From Callorhinus ursinus (Eukaryota > Chordata > Mammalia > Carnivora > Otariidae), in NCBI RefSeq assembly GCF_003265705.1, contig NW_020312785.1, forward strand, positions 23,676,587 through 23,740,586: DNA of 64,000 bases, in the 5' to 3' direction. Each line of letters starts with the position of its first letter. The stretch's first letter is position 1. Shown here piece after piece: positions 1 through 9,816 of this stretch. Made by a program: the position numbers and the translations under genes. The notes beneath the pieces were generated by a model that did not search any database, was not told the origin of the DNA, and saw only the letters and a list, made by a program, of their open reading frames with translations.

Positions 1-640
1 CATTCAGAAAATTTGGTTTTAGGAAGACAAAACGTTACAGAGAGAATCATGAAAATCTGTCCCACATGGAGATTAAAAGAGGAATCAAAGTGAAAAACAT
101 CAAGCCCTTACCTGTCAAAGTTAGGAACTAACAACTCAGTGGGAGAAAGAGGAGCTATTAATAAGTGCTTCACATATATAATCTTTGCAGTTTAAACTCT
201 ACTTTTCTTTAGTGACAGATTTTATTACCTGAAATCAATCACCATTTACCAAAAGAACAATACACTACATACGAAATATAGGCCAAAGCATCATTACTGA
301 AGACTACCAATTAAGAATTCGGTATTGGCATACAAGACTGATTCACATGTAAGTACAGCACAAACTGAAGAGCACAAAGTCCCAGAAATGAAAAGGAAAG
401 GTGAGTCAAAACTGAGTAATCGATAAAAGATAATAATGAATTCCAAGGATGAAAGCTGTCATTTCTTGAGTACAAAATTCCCTGTTTTCATTTTTTGAAA
501 AGTATCATCAAATAAGTTAGATAGTAATCTAAGTAAAGTGTTCAATAATAAAAATAAATTTCGTATCATTCAAAATAATTCTATGTAGTGTAACCATACA
601 TAAAATCATCCAAGGAATCCAATACAGATTTACTTATAGA
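1..640. other. AT-rich unique sequence, no feature seen
   Basis: No recognisable repeat, RNA or exon; all reading frames are short and broken. Confidence 0.5.
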
Positions 641-651
641 AATAAAAGCTA

Positions 652-846
652 GGGACGCCTGGGTGGCTCAGTGGGTTAAGTGTCTACCTTCGGCTCAGGT
701 CATGATCCTGGAGTCCCAGGATCGAGTCCCACATCGAGCTCCTTGCTCAGCAAGAAGCCTGCTTCTCCCTCTGCCTTCCACTCCCTCTGCTTGTACTCTC
801 TGTCTCTCTCTGACAAATAAATAAATAAAATATTTAACAAAAAAGC
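652..846 (+). mobile_element. CAN-SINE (tRNA-derived)
   Basis: Starts GGGACGCCTGGGTGGCTCAG with the pol III A-box-like tRNA region, then a CT-rich middle and an AAATAAATAAATAAAAT tail. It is flanked by an 11-bp target-site duplication AATAAAAGCTA at 641-651 and 847-857. The perfect duplication suggests a fairly young insertion. Confidence 0.95.
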
Positions 847-857
847 AATAAAAGCTA

Positions 858-1270
858 AAGAACCTATATCAGTTTAGCCATAATTATATCTTACTCTTCT
901 TAGGATCAAGTTACCTGATTATACTATAGAGCTTGCTGCACTTATTCACGTTGTTATGCAGTCTGTTGATAAATTCAGATAAATATATGTCAATAGGCAT
1001 AATAGTGATAGTAAAGAAACTAGCATTTGGCTTTCAAATACTGGTGTTAAACATAATGTACTCCAACTTATATAATCAATAATTGTTAGAAATAATAAGG
1101 TCATTTGATCCAATATGGGAAAAATTCAAACCAAGTGTTAAGACTACATGTAAATTTCACAATTCAAATGAGTAGAAAGTCAAGATACTCTGAAATGAGC
1201 CAATCAGTAATACAAATATCCAATTAGCTCCATTCAAGGTCAATATGGGCATCATGGTAAAGAACCTAAT
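858..1270. other. Unique AT-rich sequence
   Basis: Nothing recognised. Confidence 0.5.
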
Positions 1271-1311
1271 AGAGTGTAGTCTTTTTTTTTTTTTTTTAAG
1301 AGTGTAGTCTT
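1271..1311. repeat. 13-bp direct repeat flanking a bare poly-T run
   Basis: AGAGTGTAGTCTT occurs at 1271-1283 and again at 1299-1311, separated only by about 14 T and one A. This is the arrangement expected of a retrotransposition event in which only the poly(A) tail (antisense) was inserted between target-site duplications. Replication slippage is an alternative. Confidence 0.6.
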
Positions 1312-1433
1312 AAGGTATATTTATTGTGAAAGCTCTGCTGTGTTACATTTAAAATACCTTTGGTCAAACCAAACACAGTAATAAATACAGGAAGACTCTG
1401 AACCAAAAAAGTAGCTTTAAAATCCCATCATTT

Positions 1434-1639
1434 GGGGCACCTGGGTGGCTCAGTTGGTTAAGCAACTGCCTTCAGCTCGGATCATGATCCTGGAGTCCTG
1501 GGATCGAGTCCCGCATCGGGCTCCCTGCTAGGCAAGGAGCCTGCTTCTCCCTCTGACCCTCTTCCCTCTCGTGCTCTCTGTCTCTCATTCTCTCTCTCAA
1601 ATAAATAAATAAAATCTTTTAAAAAATTAAATAAAAAAT
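1434..1639 (+). mobile_element. CAN-SINE, first of two at the same site
   Basis: Full-length element with tRNA-like head, CT-rich middle and AAATAAATAAAATCTTTT tail. The target sequence AAAATCCCATCATTT precedes it at 1419-1433 and follows it at 1640-1654. See the neighbouring copy at 1656-1877. Confidence 0.95.
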
Positions 1640-1655
1640 AAAATCCCATCATTTT

Positions 1656-1877
1656 GGGGCACCTGGGTGGCTCAGTCGGTTGTGACCGACTCCTGGTTTC
1701 GGCTCAGGACATGATCTCAGGGTCCTGGGATGGAGCCCCGTCAGGCTCCACACTCAGTGCAGAGTCTGCTCGAGAATTCTGTCCCCCTCTCCCTCTGCCT
1801 CTTCCCCCCAGCTCATGTGCACTCTCTCTCACTCTCTCTCTAGAATAAATAAATAAATCTTTTTTAAAAAGTAAAAT
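1656..1877 (+). mobile_element. CAN-SINE, second of two at the same site
   Basis: Different subfamily from its neighbour: it has CCGACTCCTGGTTTCGGCTC and a CTCTCACTCTCTCTCTAGAATAAATAAA tail region. It is followed by a third copy of the target (1878-1893). Two separate insertions into the same short site, the second using the duplicated target, explain the three copies. Confidence 0.95.
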
Positions 1878-1984
1878 AAAATCCCATCATTTTTTGTTCT
1901 CTATTTGAACTACTGAGAAACTTTATTCATAGTGTATATAATATTGATTTGGGATTCACTTGCTGTGACTGCATCACACTTTGT

Positions 1985-2160
1985 AGAGACCACTGAATTC
2001 TGCAACATGGTGCCAATGCCATTCCTTGCACCTCCAATCTGATGTAAGCTCTATCAAGGCAAGGATTTTCATCCACTGGGTTCACTGTTGGATCCAAGAG
2101 CCTACGACAGTGTCTAGCACACAGTAACCACTAAATACAACTTACCAAGAATGAATGCAA
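1985..2160 (+). mobile_element. L2 LINE 3' fragment
   Basis: Diverged match to the well-known L2 3' tail: a 'gtaagctct...aaggcaaggatttt' segment, then 'acagtgtctagcacacagtaaccactaaata' and an 'aatgaatg' ending. No coding content remains. Confidence 0.65.
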
Positions 2161-2909
2161 AAGATCAACACAAAACCAAATGATGTACTCTAACATTTTA
2201 TAATACTACCTTGATAATTTGGAGTATACTTATATTCTACACATTTTAAAGTATAATAAGCATAAAAGAATAGAGGAAAGAAATTCTTGTGGAGAACTTT
2301 AAGACCTCTAAGAATACATCTGTTGGGGAAAAAAAGCGTACATCTGCTGAGATCAAGAAATATTGATGTAAAAATAAAATTTCCACGTGAAAGAGAATGA
2401 TAAAGATGACAGAGTAACAACCTAAAGTCAATAAGAACTACAGTATTCATTAGAAGAATTCACCAATCCGAAGTACTAAAAAGCATGAAAACATCACTAA
2501 ATGAATCCAAATAAAAGAAAAATATATAAATAGCACATTGGTTTACACTAAATTTAAATAAGAAAAAAATGCAAAATTCAACTTTAAGCCCAACGAAGGC
2601 TTAAAAATAATTCTGGTATATTACAGCAAAATAGTTGGGATCTAACTTTTACAATAGTTTCAAGGTAAAATGAGCATTCTTGCCACTTTTAACTATATTC
2701 TTAATTTCAATATCCCTGAGGCCATTCCTAACTGATATCTATAAACAGAGTTAAAAATTGTCCTTGAACACAAAATAAAGCCACCTCCTTTTCATTCATA
2801 TAAGGGACTAAAAGTAATGCATTCACAGAGGAACCTCTATGAGGTGCTATGTTAAAAACAAAACACAAGGTGAAAACAGGGCATATAAAACAGTAAAACT
2901 TGTATAAAA
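2161..2909. other. Unique AT-rich sequence
   Basis: Open frames on the minus strand at 2190-2450 overlap one another in two frames and resemble no protein I know. I see nothing else. Confidence 0.5.
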
Positions 2910-2918
2910 TTATCTGAA

Positions 2919-3134
2919 TCCATTGCTTTGGATTGGTTTTAGAGAGATAGGAAGTGTGAGTGGGCGGGGGGGTGGGGAGGTGGGAGAGAGAGGGGGAGAG
3001 AGAGAGAGAATCTTAAGCAGGCTCCATGCCCAGCACAGAGCCTGATTCAGGGCTCAATCTCACAGCCTTGAGATCAAGACTTGAGCAGAAATCAAAAGTC
3101 AGACGCTTAATTGATTGAACCATCCAGGGGCCCC
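2919..3134 (-). mobile_element. CAN-SINE, older subfamily, antisense
   Basis: Reads as the reverse complement: GA-rich block, then GCAGGCTCCATGCCCAGCAC, then the tRNA-like head ending CCAGGGGCCCC. Short TSD TTATCTGAA at 2910-2918 and 3135-3143. It is more diverged than the arctoid-type copies. Confidence 0.9.
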
Positions 3135-3143
3135 TTATCTGAA

Positions 3144-5989
3144 GACTTTTTGAATTTTCTACCAGATTGGAAAAAAACTGTACATCTATTCAAAACTCAA
3201 AATGCATCTCAATGATGATCTCCCAATTGGAGCATAGCCTGTAGGTGTATAGCCTTCTGGCTTCAACAGACTCTTAAATCACATACCTACTGAAGGATGT
3301 TTCCTATGCATATCCTCACACTCCTTATAAACTTTCAGTGAAGATTTCTTTTGACTTAGGGCCATTGCTCTTAATGAGAAATGTTATTATTACTTTAGGA
3401 AAGTTCTTGTTTAAAACACCAAGAAGCAAACAGTACTTTCACACTGACAAATCCAGGCCTACTCATAATCCAAATAATTTACTCCCAAACCCACCCTCCA
3501 CCTCCAGGTTCAAACCCATGCCTCAGCAAAACTTCAATGTCTAAATGCCATGTGTGTTAGAAGACACTAATAGCCTGTGAAATGTATGATTTTAGATTAT
3601 GGTATAGCGGACACCTGTATTTAAACTACTTTGGAAATAACCAGCCAAAAGAAGATGGACCAATTATTTTCTCAATGATACAATAGTAACAGTATCACAT
3701 ATTTAAGCTAAATAGAACATGCGGAACCAAATTTTATCTATCATCAATCTATCAGCCATCTATGATTTGCCTGTCATCTATCATCTATCAACGCACATAT
3801 TTCTTTACTTTGAAAAGCCCTAAAGAATGCAATAGAAAATGCATATGGTGTTCTGTAGACCAAAAGTTGGAATATTACCTTTTACAATCCAGGTAAAAAA
3901 TACCTGTTTTCCTTCATAGCATACAGATGACAGAAAGATAAAAACATTGCAATTACAAAACAAAAATCTTAAAGCTCATAGTTGGCCATTTTGGGGTGGA
4001 AGCTCTCCTTTATATATGGAGGAAAACGAGTCATTGTGTTTGCATCATAAGATGGTTGCTCCTATTTAAAATTGTTCATTGTCTTACCCCTGCAGTTGTT
4101 TATTCTTCCCTAATTCACTGCGCTCTAATATGGTTCTGCCAAAAGCATTTTAAACTAAACGAAATAGCATGTGTAATGAATTTCCTCTGTTATGTTAAGT
4201 TGGACTTAATAAAAATTATTAAAGGATATAACTAAGGAATTAGAGGCAGGAGAGAAGACTGATGAGAACAATTCTCATTTTCCCCAACAAAATAGCCCAC
4301 AATTTCAAATGGCATATACTCGATCGGCATTGGCACACATGGGAGAGGGAGTGTGTGTCTTCGTAGATCATGCCTACGAGTGGGATGGGTAAAATGGCAT
4401 CGTCTATTTCTACAAATTTCACAGATCTTTCTACCCATGGTCTGACCTATAACAGAAGGTTAGGCAAATATAAGCAAAACTCAAGTAGCATTTTTTTTAC
4501 CTTATAAAAATTCATGAACATCATTACCACATGCTTTCATTCATTAAAAAAAAAAAAACTAAATACCATCTGTGCACACAATAGTCTAATTAGGGGATTG
4601 GAATCACAGACGCTTTGCTGGCTCACATGTTTAAGCACATGCCCCCTTGACCATTTCAGAAAAGAAAATAAAAGTGAACAATAGAAATGTAGTCAGGAGC
4701 ATCCCTTTAGATTCAGCTTTGGCTACTAGAGTTAACTAACCCCACGGAATTTAGCTGTCTAGCACTCCCACTGGAAATTGACTTTTTTTTCCCCCTTGAT
4801 GTGCATGCCTGCCCCAGCATAAGCCTTAGAATAAACTTGGCATCACATGAATCAGGTTTTAATAAGTTCAAACAACATTTTACAGAAGACTGGTAGTTAC
4901 AGTCTGCAACATCCTACAGAGACCAATTTTTCTGAATTTGGTATCCACAATAGAAAAATCAAATGATAATACTAAATTCTTCTGAAAGAAAATAAATGAC
5001 CTATAATCATTACTCGAGTGATGTATAATGTATACATGACCCTATACAAGATGTGTAATAGAACCTGTAATACCTATTCAAGCTTCACATTAATTTTAGG
5101 GTCTCTGAATTATAGAAGCTCAATTGGTAAAATGAGTTCATATAGAAAAGTCAAGGGACATCATCTTTCTTTTAATTAGGGCTGCTCTTCTTCCTTACCC
5201 TAAATTCTAGTAAAATTATCACACTAGAAGCATTTTAAATTAAAAAAATCATACAATCTAATTTGATATATACCCTAGGAGTCCCACCAGCTAGATCAGT
5301 AGATTGAATCCCACACAGCTATTTAAGATGTCAACAATTAAATATATTCTGCAAAAAGAAAAAAAAAAAGCAGTGAAATTTTGTTGTATTTCTTAACCAT
5401 AAAGAAATGTAGCTTTGTAGATTACAAAGGTTTTCACCTTAGAAAATGTGGATAATGGGTAAGTACAAAGCCTCATCACTTATGGAAATGGGCACCTTTA
5501 GGTCCTCTCCGCATAGCACAGGGTAAAAATAAATTAATAAATAAGACACAGTAAAAATAGTAAGAATCATCACAGACTCAGTAATTGAAGGAAAGGAGTA
5601 AATCAGTTAAAACCTCAATTGTTACAACCATACAATTTTTTTTACATTTATAATAAAACGCATTATCAACAAAAATGCAAATTAAATGGTGCTACCATGG
5701 GGCCACTGCTCTTTCGACCATCATGGCACTTTGAGACCCAAATTTTTTATCTATTGTTTTAAATTTCTATTCCAATCACAGTGCTCCATAAAAGGAGTGA
5801 CCAGTCTGCTAACGACCAGCTCTTTATGTCCCGATTTCATAAGATAGATCCATGTCCAGCTGGAAATAAGTTCAGGCATTTTCAGCCCAAACCAGCTATA
5901 TAACTAGGTCTTTTCAAGTAAAATTAGGTCTACACAGATTCTCCACATTCTGATCCAAAGAGAAAAAGCCCCAATTTAAATATAGCTTA
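3144..5989. other. Unique AT-rich sequence
   Basis: Contains an imperfect ATCT microsatellite near 3734-3790 and several poly-A/T runs. A minus-strand open frame at 4232-4438 (68 codons) is not recognisable. No exon or RNA gene seen. Confidence 0.5.
3734..3790. repeat. Imperfect (ATCT)n microsatellite
   Basis: Interrupted TATC/ATCT units such as TTATCTATCATCAATCTATC. Confidence 0.8.
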
Positions 5990-6480
5990 TAAAATCCCGA
6001 ATTACATGCTATTCTTTCAGTGGTCAGACTCAGCTAGTTATTGACTAGTGCATTCTCTTTGGATTCTGGAGGCCATTTCTTAGGAATATTGGCTGCTGGA
6101 ACAATTTCATATTGTCAACAGATGCAGTGATGCTGCTTATTCAGCTCAGGAGTGGTTGCCAGTGGAGGCTCATTGCTTCAGGCTGAAGCAAATTAATCCC
6201 AGCAGAGATGAGTTTTATTTGTTTCTCTAATAGTGGGAAGAAATATTGATGAGAGCATTCTGAGCTCTACTAAGAACAAGAGACTGCTGAAGATCTCACC
6301 AACTCAATTCAGCATCTCCAAATTGGTGGGAAGGAGTGGTAGGGAGGGTTGCTAGGTCTGCAGGACCCATAGGGCATTCACCTCACAGACTCCTCTTTTC
6401 ACCTCACACATACAGCTCTTTGTTCTCCCTGTGCTTACAGGGCGAAGGGTTAGTCTCCTGTATGGTTGCATTTATAACTG
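5990..6480. other. Non-repetitive block, possible conserved noncoding element
   Basis: Less AT-rich than its surroundings and free of known repeats, with TTAATC- and ATTA-type homeodomain-like words (AGCAAATTAATCCCAGC) and no long frame. The conservation idea is inference only. Confidence 0.2.
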
Positions 6481-7091
6481 GCACTACACATTCTTGAAGA
6501 TAATAAAAATGCCACTAAAAATTGTAAACAGCAACAACTAAAAGCATTTTTCTTTCATTGTCTAATGTTGAAAAGTCCGAGTATTTTTAGGCACTCATCA
6601 TCATATGCAAGTATTCTGCTTTTCAGAATTTAACTTTGATGAGATAATTTTCTAACTGGAGACACTATTTTCTATATTCTTCTCTTATTTCCTATTGAGA
6701 ACCCTTCCTCCCCAGGAATAAAATCTACCAGATTTTACGAACAACTGCATCTGAGTTCATGGCCTAGGAGAGCAAACACTCGTAGTTGAGGAATAGGCAA
6801 GGATAAAAAGAGAAATACTTTCCAGTCTTTTAATTAGAAATTCCTTTGACATTAGCTTATGGGCATCCAATAAGAGTAAAGTCACTAATTTTTTAATAAG
6901 AATTACTAATTTACCATACTTTTAATGGACATGGTATTAGATTAAATGGAAATAAAATAGAGGTTATGGATTTTAACCCTTCAATTATTGTTAGATGGAT
7001 AGTAAATAAGTAACACAGGAAATTTTATGTTAGATTTGATGTGTATGTGCATTTCAGCCTTGTTTCCCATCTTTTCAAAAGGTAACGGTAT
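6481..7091. other. Unique AT-rich sequence
   Basis: Nothing recognised. Confidence 0.5.
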
Positions 7092-7240
7092 AGGGACGCC
7101 TGACTGGCTCAGCTGGAGGAATATGTGACTCTTGATCTTGGGGTCATAAATTCAAGCCCCATACTGGGTACAGAGATCACTTAAACGAAGATTTAAAAAC
7201 AACAACAACAACAAAAACCTTAAAAAAAATAAATAAAAGA
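7092..7240 (+). mobile_element. Short-type CAN-SINE
   Basis: Starts GGGACGCCTGACTGGCTCAG. It continues GTGACTCTTGATCTTGGGGTC and ends soon after CATACTGGGTACAGAGATCACTTAAA with an AAC-rich tail (7197-7217). It lacks the CT-rich region, as do the copies at 29263, 40067 and 51901. No clear TSD. Confidence 0.85.
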
Positions 7241-8035
7241 TAATGAAAATTTGAATTTTAGACATTTCTTAACCTTGATTTTAGAGTTTCTAAGCACTTA
7301 ATTTATAGTTTAACTTTAGGGCAATTTTTTTTTTAATTTAAAAAAGTTTCTAGAAACAACTACCTTTGGAGAAAGGTTGTGCTGCAGTAGTATTATATTA
7401 GTCCAATCTAGTGTAAGTCCTAAGTTTTATGCTTAATTTCTTGACTTTTTATAAAGGTAAAAAAAGGGGGGGTATTGATATGTGAGAAAGGTCTCCGCCA
7501 AACTAAAAGGTAGTAAATACTTTTTGGCTAAAACAATGAAAGTTGAATCACATATTCATCTGCTTTACAAACAAAGACCATACGAACATCCTGCATGTTC
7601 AAAACACCACTGTGTCCTGCCTTCCCTTGTTTTTCTGCTTTCATCTGCTACATCCTACCCTTTTCTACTTCAAAATACAACAAGTTGTTTTGAGCTGACG
7701 TTTCGAGCATATGGCCATCGTCGCGAAATATCTTCCAAATATTTCTTCTCCTCTGCATCTTTCTGTCACCTCAGGGACTACACACACTCTCCTTTTCCAT
7801 GTTTCCCAACATCTACCACTGAATTATCAATCTACGTCCTCAGATCCTCTCCATTTTTTTTGCCCCTCCCCCAGTCTCCCTTTATCTATTACTTCATCTA
7901 TTTCATCCATTCATTTCTCTTTGTCAAACACTTGGAGGACATACTTCTCAGTCTCTCTACCTCCAGAGGGAACCTCTCTGTTTTCCCACCCTTTCTCCCA
8001 CGTGCTCTTTTCCATAGTAAATGCATTGAAATAAG
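7241..8035. other. Unique, pyrimidine-rich in its second half
   Basis: From about 7600 to 8060 the + strand is rich in C and T, which removes stop codons and leaves the longest open frame of the window (7482-8063, 193 codons). The predicted product is Ser/Phe/His-rich, low in complexity, runs into the next SINE and matches no family I know. I do not call a gene. Confidence 0.5.
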
Positions 8036-8051
8036 CCATTGGGTTCATTCT

Positions 8052-8230
8052 TTTTTTTTTTAAGATTTTATTTATTGATCACACACACACACACACACAC
8101 ATACACACACACACACACACAGAAACTACCAGCAGAGCAGGGAGCCCAATGGGGGACTCCATCCCAGGACCCTGGGATCATGACCTGAGCCAAAGGCAGA
8201 CGCTTAACTGACTGAGCAACTCTGTCATCC
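8052..8230 (-). mobile_element. CAN-SINE antisense with an internal (CA)n expansion
   Basis: Poly-T plus AAGATTTTATTTATT start, then an AC-dinucleotide run at about 8082-8120 where other copies have the GA/CT block. The body CAGGACCCTGGGATCATGAC and a tRNA-like end follow. It is flanked by a 16-bp TSD CCATTGGGTTCATTCT (8036-8051, 8231-8246). Confidence 0.95.
8082..8120. repeat. (CA)n microsatellite inside a SINE
   Basis: About 19 AC units with one T interruption; probably polymorphic. Confidence 0.9.
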
Positions 8231-8246
8231 CCATTGGGTTCATTCT

Positions 8247-8639
8247 AACAAACTTTTTTTTTCTGGGACATTGTGTTGAAGTTTTTAATTTTCTACTTTC
8301 TGTTGGTTGGGAAAAAAAAAAAAAAGTACCTAGAGGGCATGATGGAATTTAGCATATCAACAAAATGTAACATTTTGCCATGACTTCTAGGTGCTCTCTT
8401 AGAGTGACCATCACTGCTATGATTACCCCTGGTTATCTTCAAGCATAAGATATTTAAATGATTACAATTTTCTGTCCTATTCTACTGCATTATTAATGAT
8501 TTGCTATTATGTGGTACCTCTAACTATAGTATATGCTTTTTTGGGTTCACTCAATCCAGCCACCATTTAAAACTCTCTCTCCTGTGCCTAATGCCTGAAG
8601 CTTCTTAGATTCACAGCTTCTACATCTGGAAAAGACTTC
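8247..8639. other. Unique sequence
   Basis: Nothing recognised. Confidence 0.5.
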
Positions 8640-8800
8640 AGAGTACAACCTTTTGATTTTATGAGTGTGGGGCATGAAGTCCAAAGAGCAAAAGGGTTGG
8701 CCCAACATTTCACAGCAAAGCTAGGACAGGGAAATTACATGGCCTGTGTAAAGTCAGAGCACCTGACTGCACTGGGTAGTCCAGGACTGAAGGTGGAAGG
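8640..8800 (-). mobile_element. MIR-like SINE fossil
   Basis: Diverged antisense MIR pattern: 'attttatgagtgtgg' (for 'attttacagatgagg'), then 'gggttggcccaacatttcacagcaaagctagg' in place of 'aagtgacttgcccaaggtcacacagctag'. Confidence 0.5.
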
Positions 8801-8834
8801 AGTAAGAAGAATGGAGATAAAAAGGAAGGCAAGG

Positions 8835-9005
8835 AGGGGGAGCCCCAGGGGGGCACAGTCGGTTAAGCCACCGACTCCTGGTCTTGGCTCAAGTGGTGAG
8901 ATCCAGCCTGTAAAGGGGCTCTGCGCTTAGGGTGGAGTCTGCTTGAGACTCTCTCTCCTTCTGCCCCCTCTCTTTCTCTAAAATAAATAAATCTTTACAA
9001 AAAGA
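8835..9005 (+). mobile_element. CAN-SINE, damaged head
   Basis: GGGGGGCACAGTCGGTTAAG followed by the CT-rich region CTCTCTCCTTCTGCCCCCTC and an AAATAAATAAATCTTT tail. The 14-bp target AAAGGAAGGCAAGG at 8821-8834 recurs with two changes at 9006-9019. A small deletion affects the A-box region. Confidence 0.9.
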
Positions 9006-9019
9006 AAAGGAAGGCGAAG

Positions 9020-9584
9020 ATTAGACCATGAAGGACTTTTCCTCTACATGGCTGTGACTATACAGAGGTGACTACTCAATACACATTTCATTAATTAACA
9101 TTGAGATGCCAAGTAAAGGAGCTTAAATCTTATTATATATCCAATGGGGAGTCACTATAGGATTATAACACAGGAAATAGTGACCCCAGACTGTAGATAT
9201 CAGTAATTACCAGCAATGCAGTGAAAGAATGATTTCTGCAAAAACAGACACTATACTTTTAGAAAAATAAGGATCATATAATCTTGCCCATTTCACAAAT
9301 TTTACAGATTAATAAAATGAACTAAAATACATGTGCAAGGCCATGCGACTACTGATAGCAAGAGTGTGTATATGTGTATATGTGTATTTCTATTTCAATT
9401 CAATATTCATTTGACAAATAATATTACTGGGATAGAAACAAGCTGATATTTTTGTGACATTTCTTTCAACATCTGATATGCAGTATTTTCCTCTTAGTTT
9501 TGTTAAAAAAAACTTCAAATAATTATGTCAAATATTTAATCAGTAATGCTGACGCTACTATGAGGAGTTAACCCTTACTAACAT
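9020..9584. other. Unique or ancient-repeat sequence
   Basis: 9020-9220 has the feel of a very old interspersed repeat ('gaccatgaaggact...', 'ccaatggggagtcactataggatt'), of a family I cannot name. A GT/AT-rich tract lies at 9361-9386. Confidence 0.4.
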
Positions 9585-9607
9585 AGAAATGTAGCATATA
9601 AATCTTT

Positions 9608-9793
9608 TTTTAAAATATTTTATTTATTTCTTTGAGAGAGAGAGAGAGAGAGCACATGAGGGGGGGAGGGTCAGAGGGTGAAGCAGACTCCCTGCTGAGC
9701 AGGGAGCCCGATACGGGACTCGATCCCGGGACTCCAGGATCATGACCCGAGCCGAAGGCAGTCACTTAACCAACTGAGCCACCCAGGTGCCCC
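9608..9793 (-). mobile_element. CAN-SINE antisense
   Basis: AAAATATTTTATTTATTTC tail complement, GA block, GAGCAGGGAGCCCGATACGG, and CCACCCAGGTGCCCC end. Flanked by an unusually long 23-bp target-site duplication (9585-9607 and 9794-9816) with two mismatches. Confidence 0.97.
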
Positions 9794-9816
9794 AGAAATT
9801 TAGCATACAAATCTTT

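Noticed and set aside
7482..8063. 193-codon open frame, the longest in the window
   Set aside because: Lies in pyrimidine-rich DNA that lacks stops by composition. The product is low in complexity, resembles no family, ends in a SINE poly-T, and has overlapping open frames.
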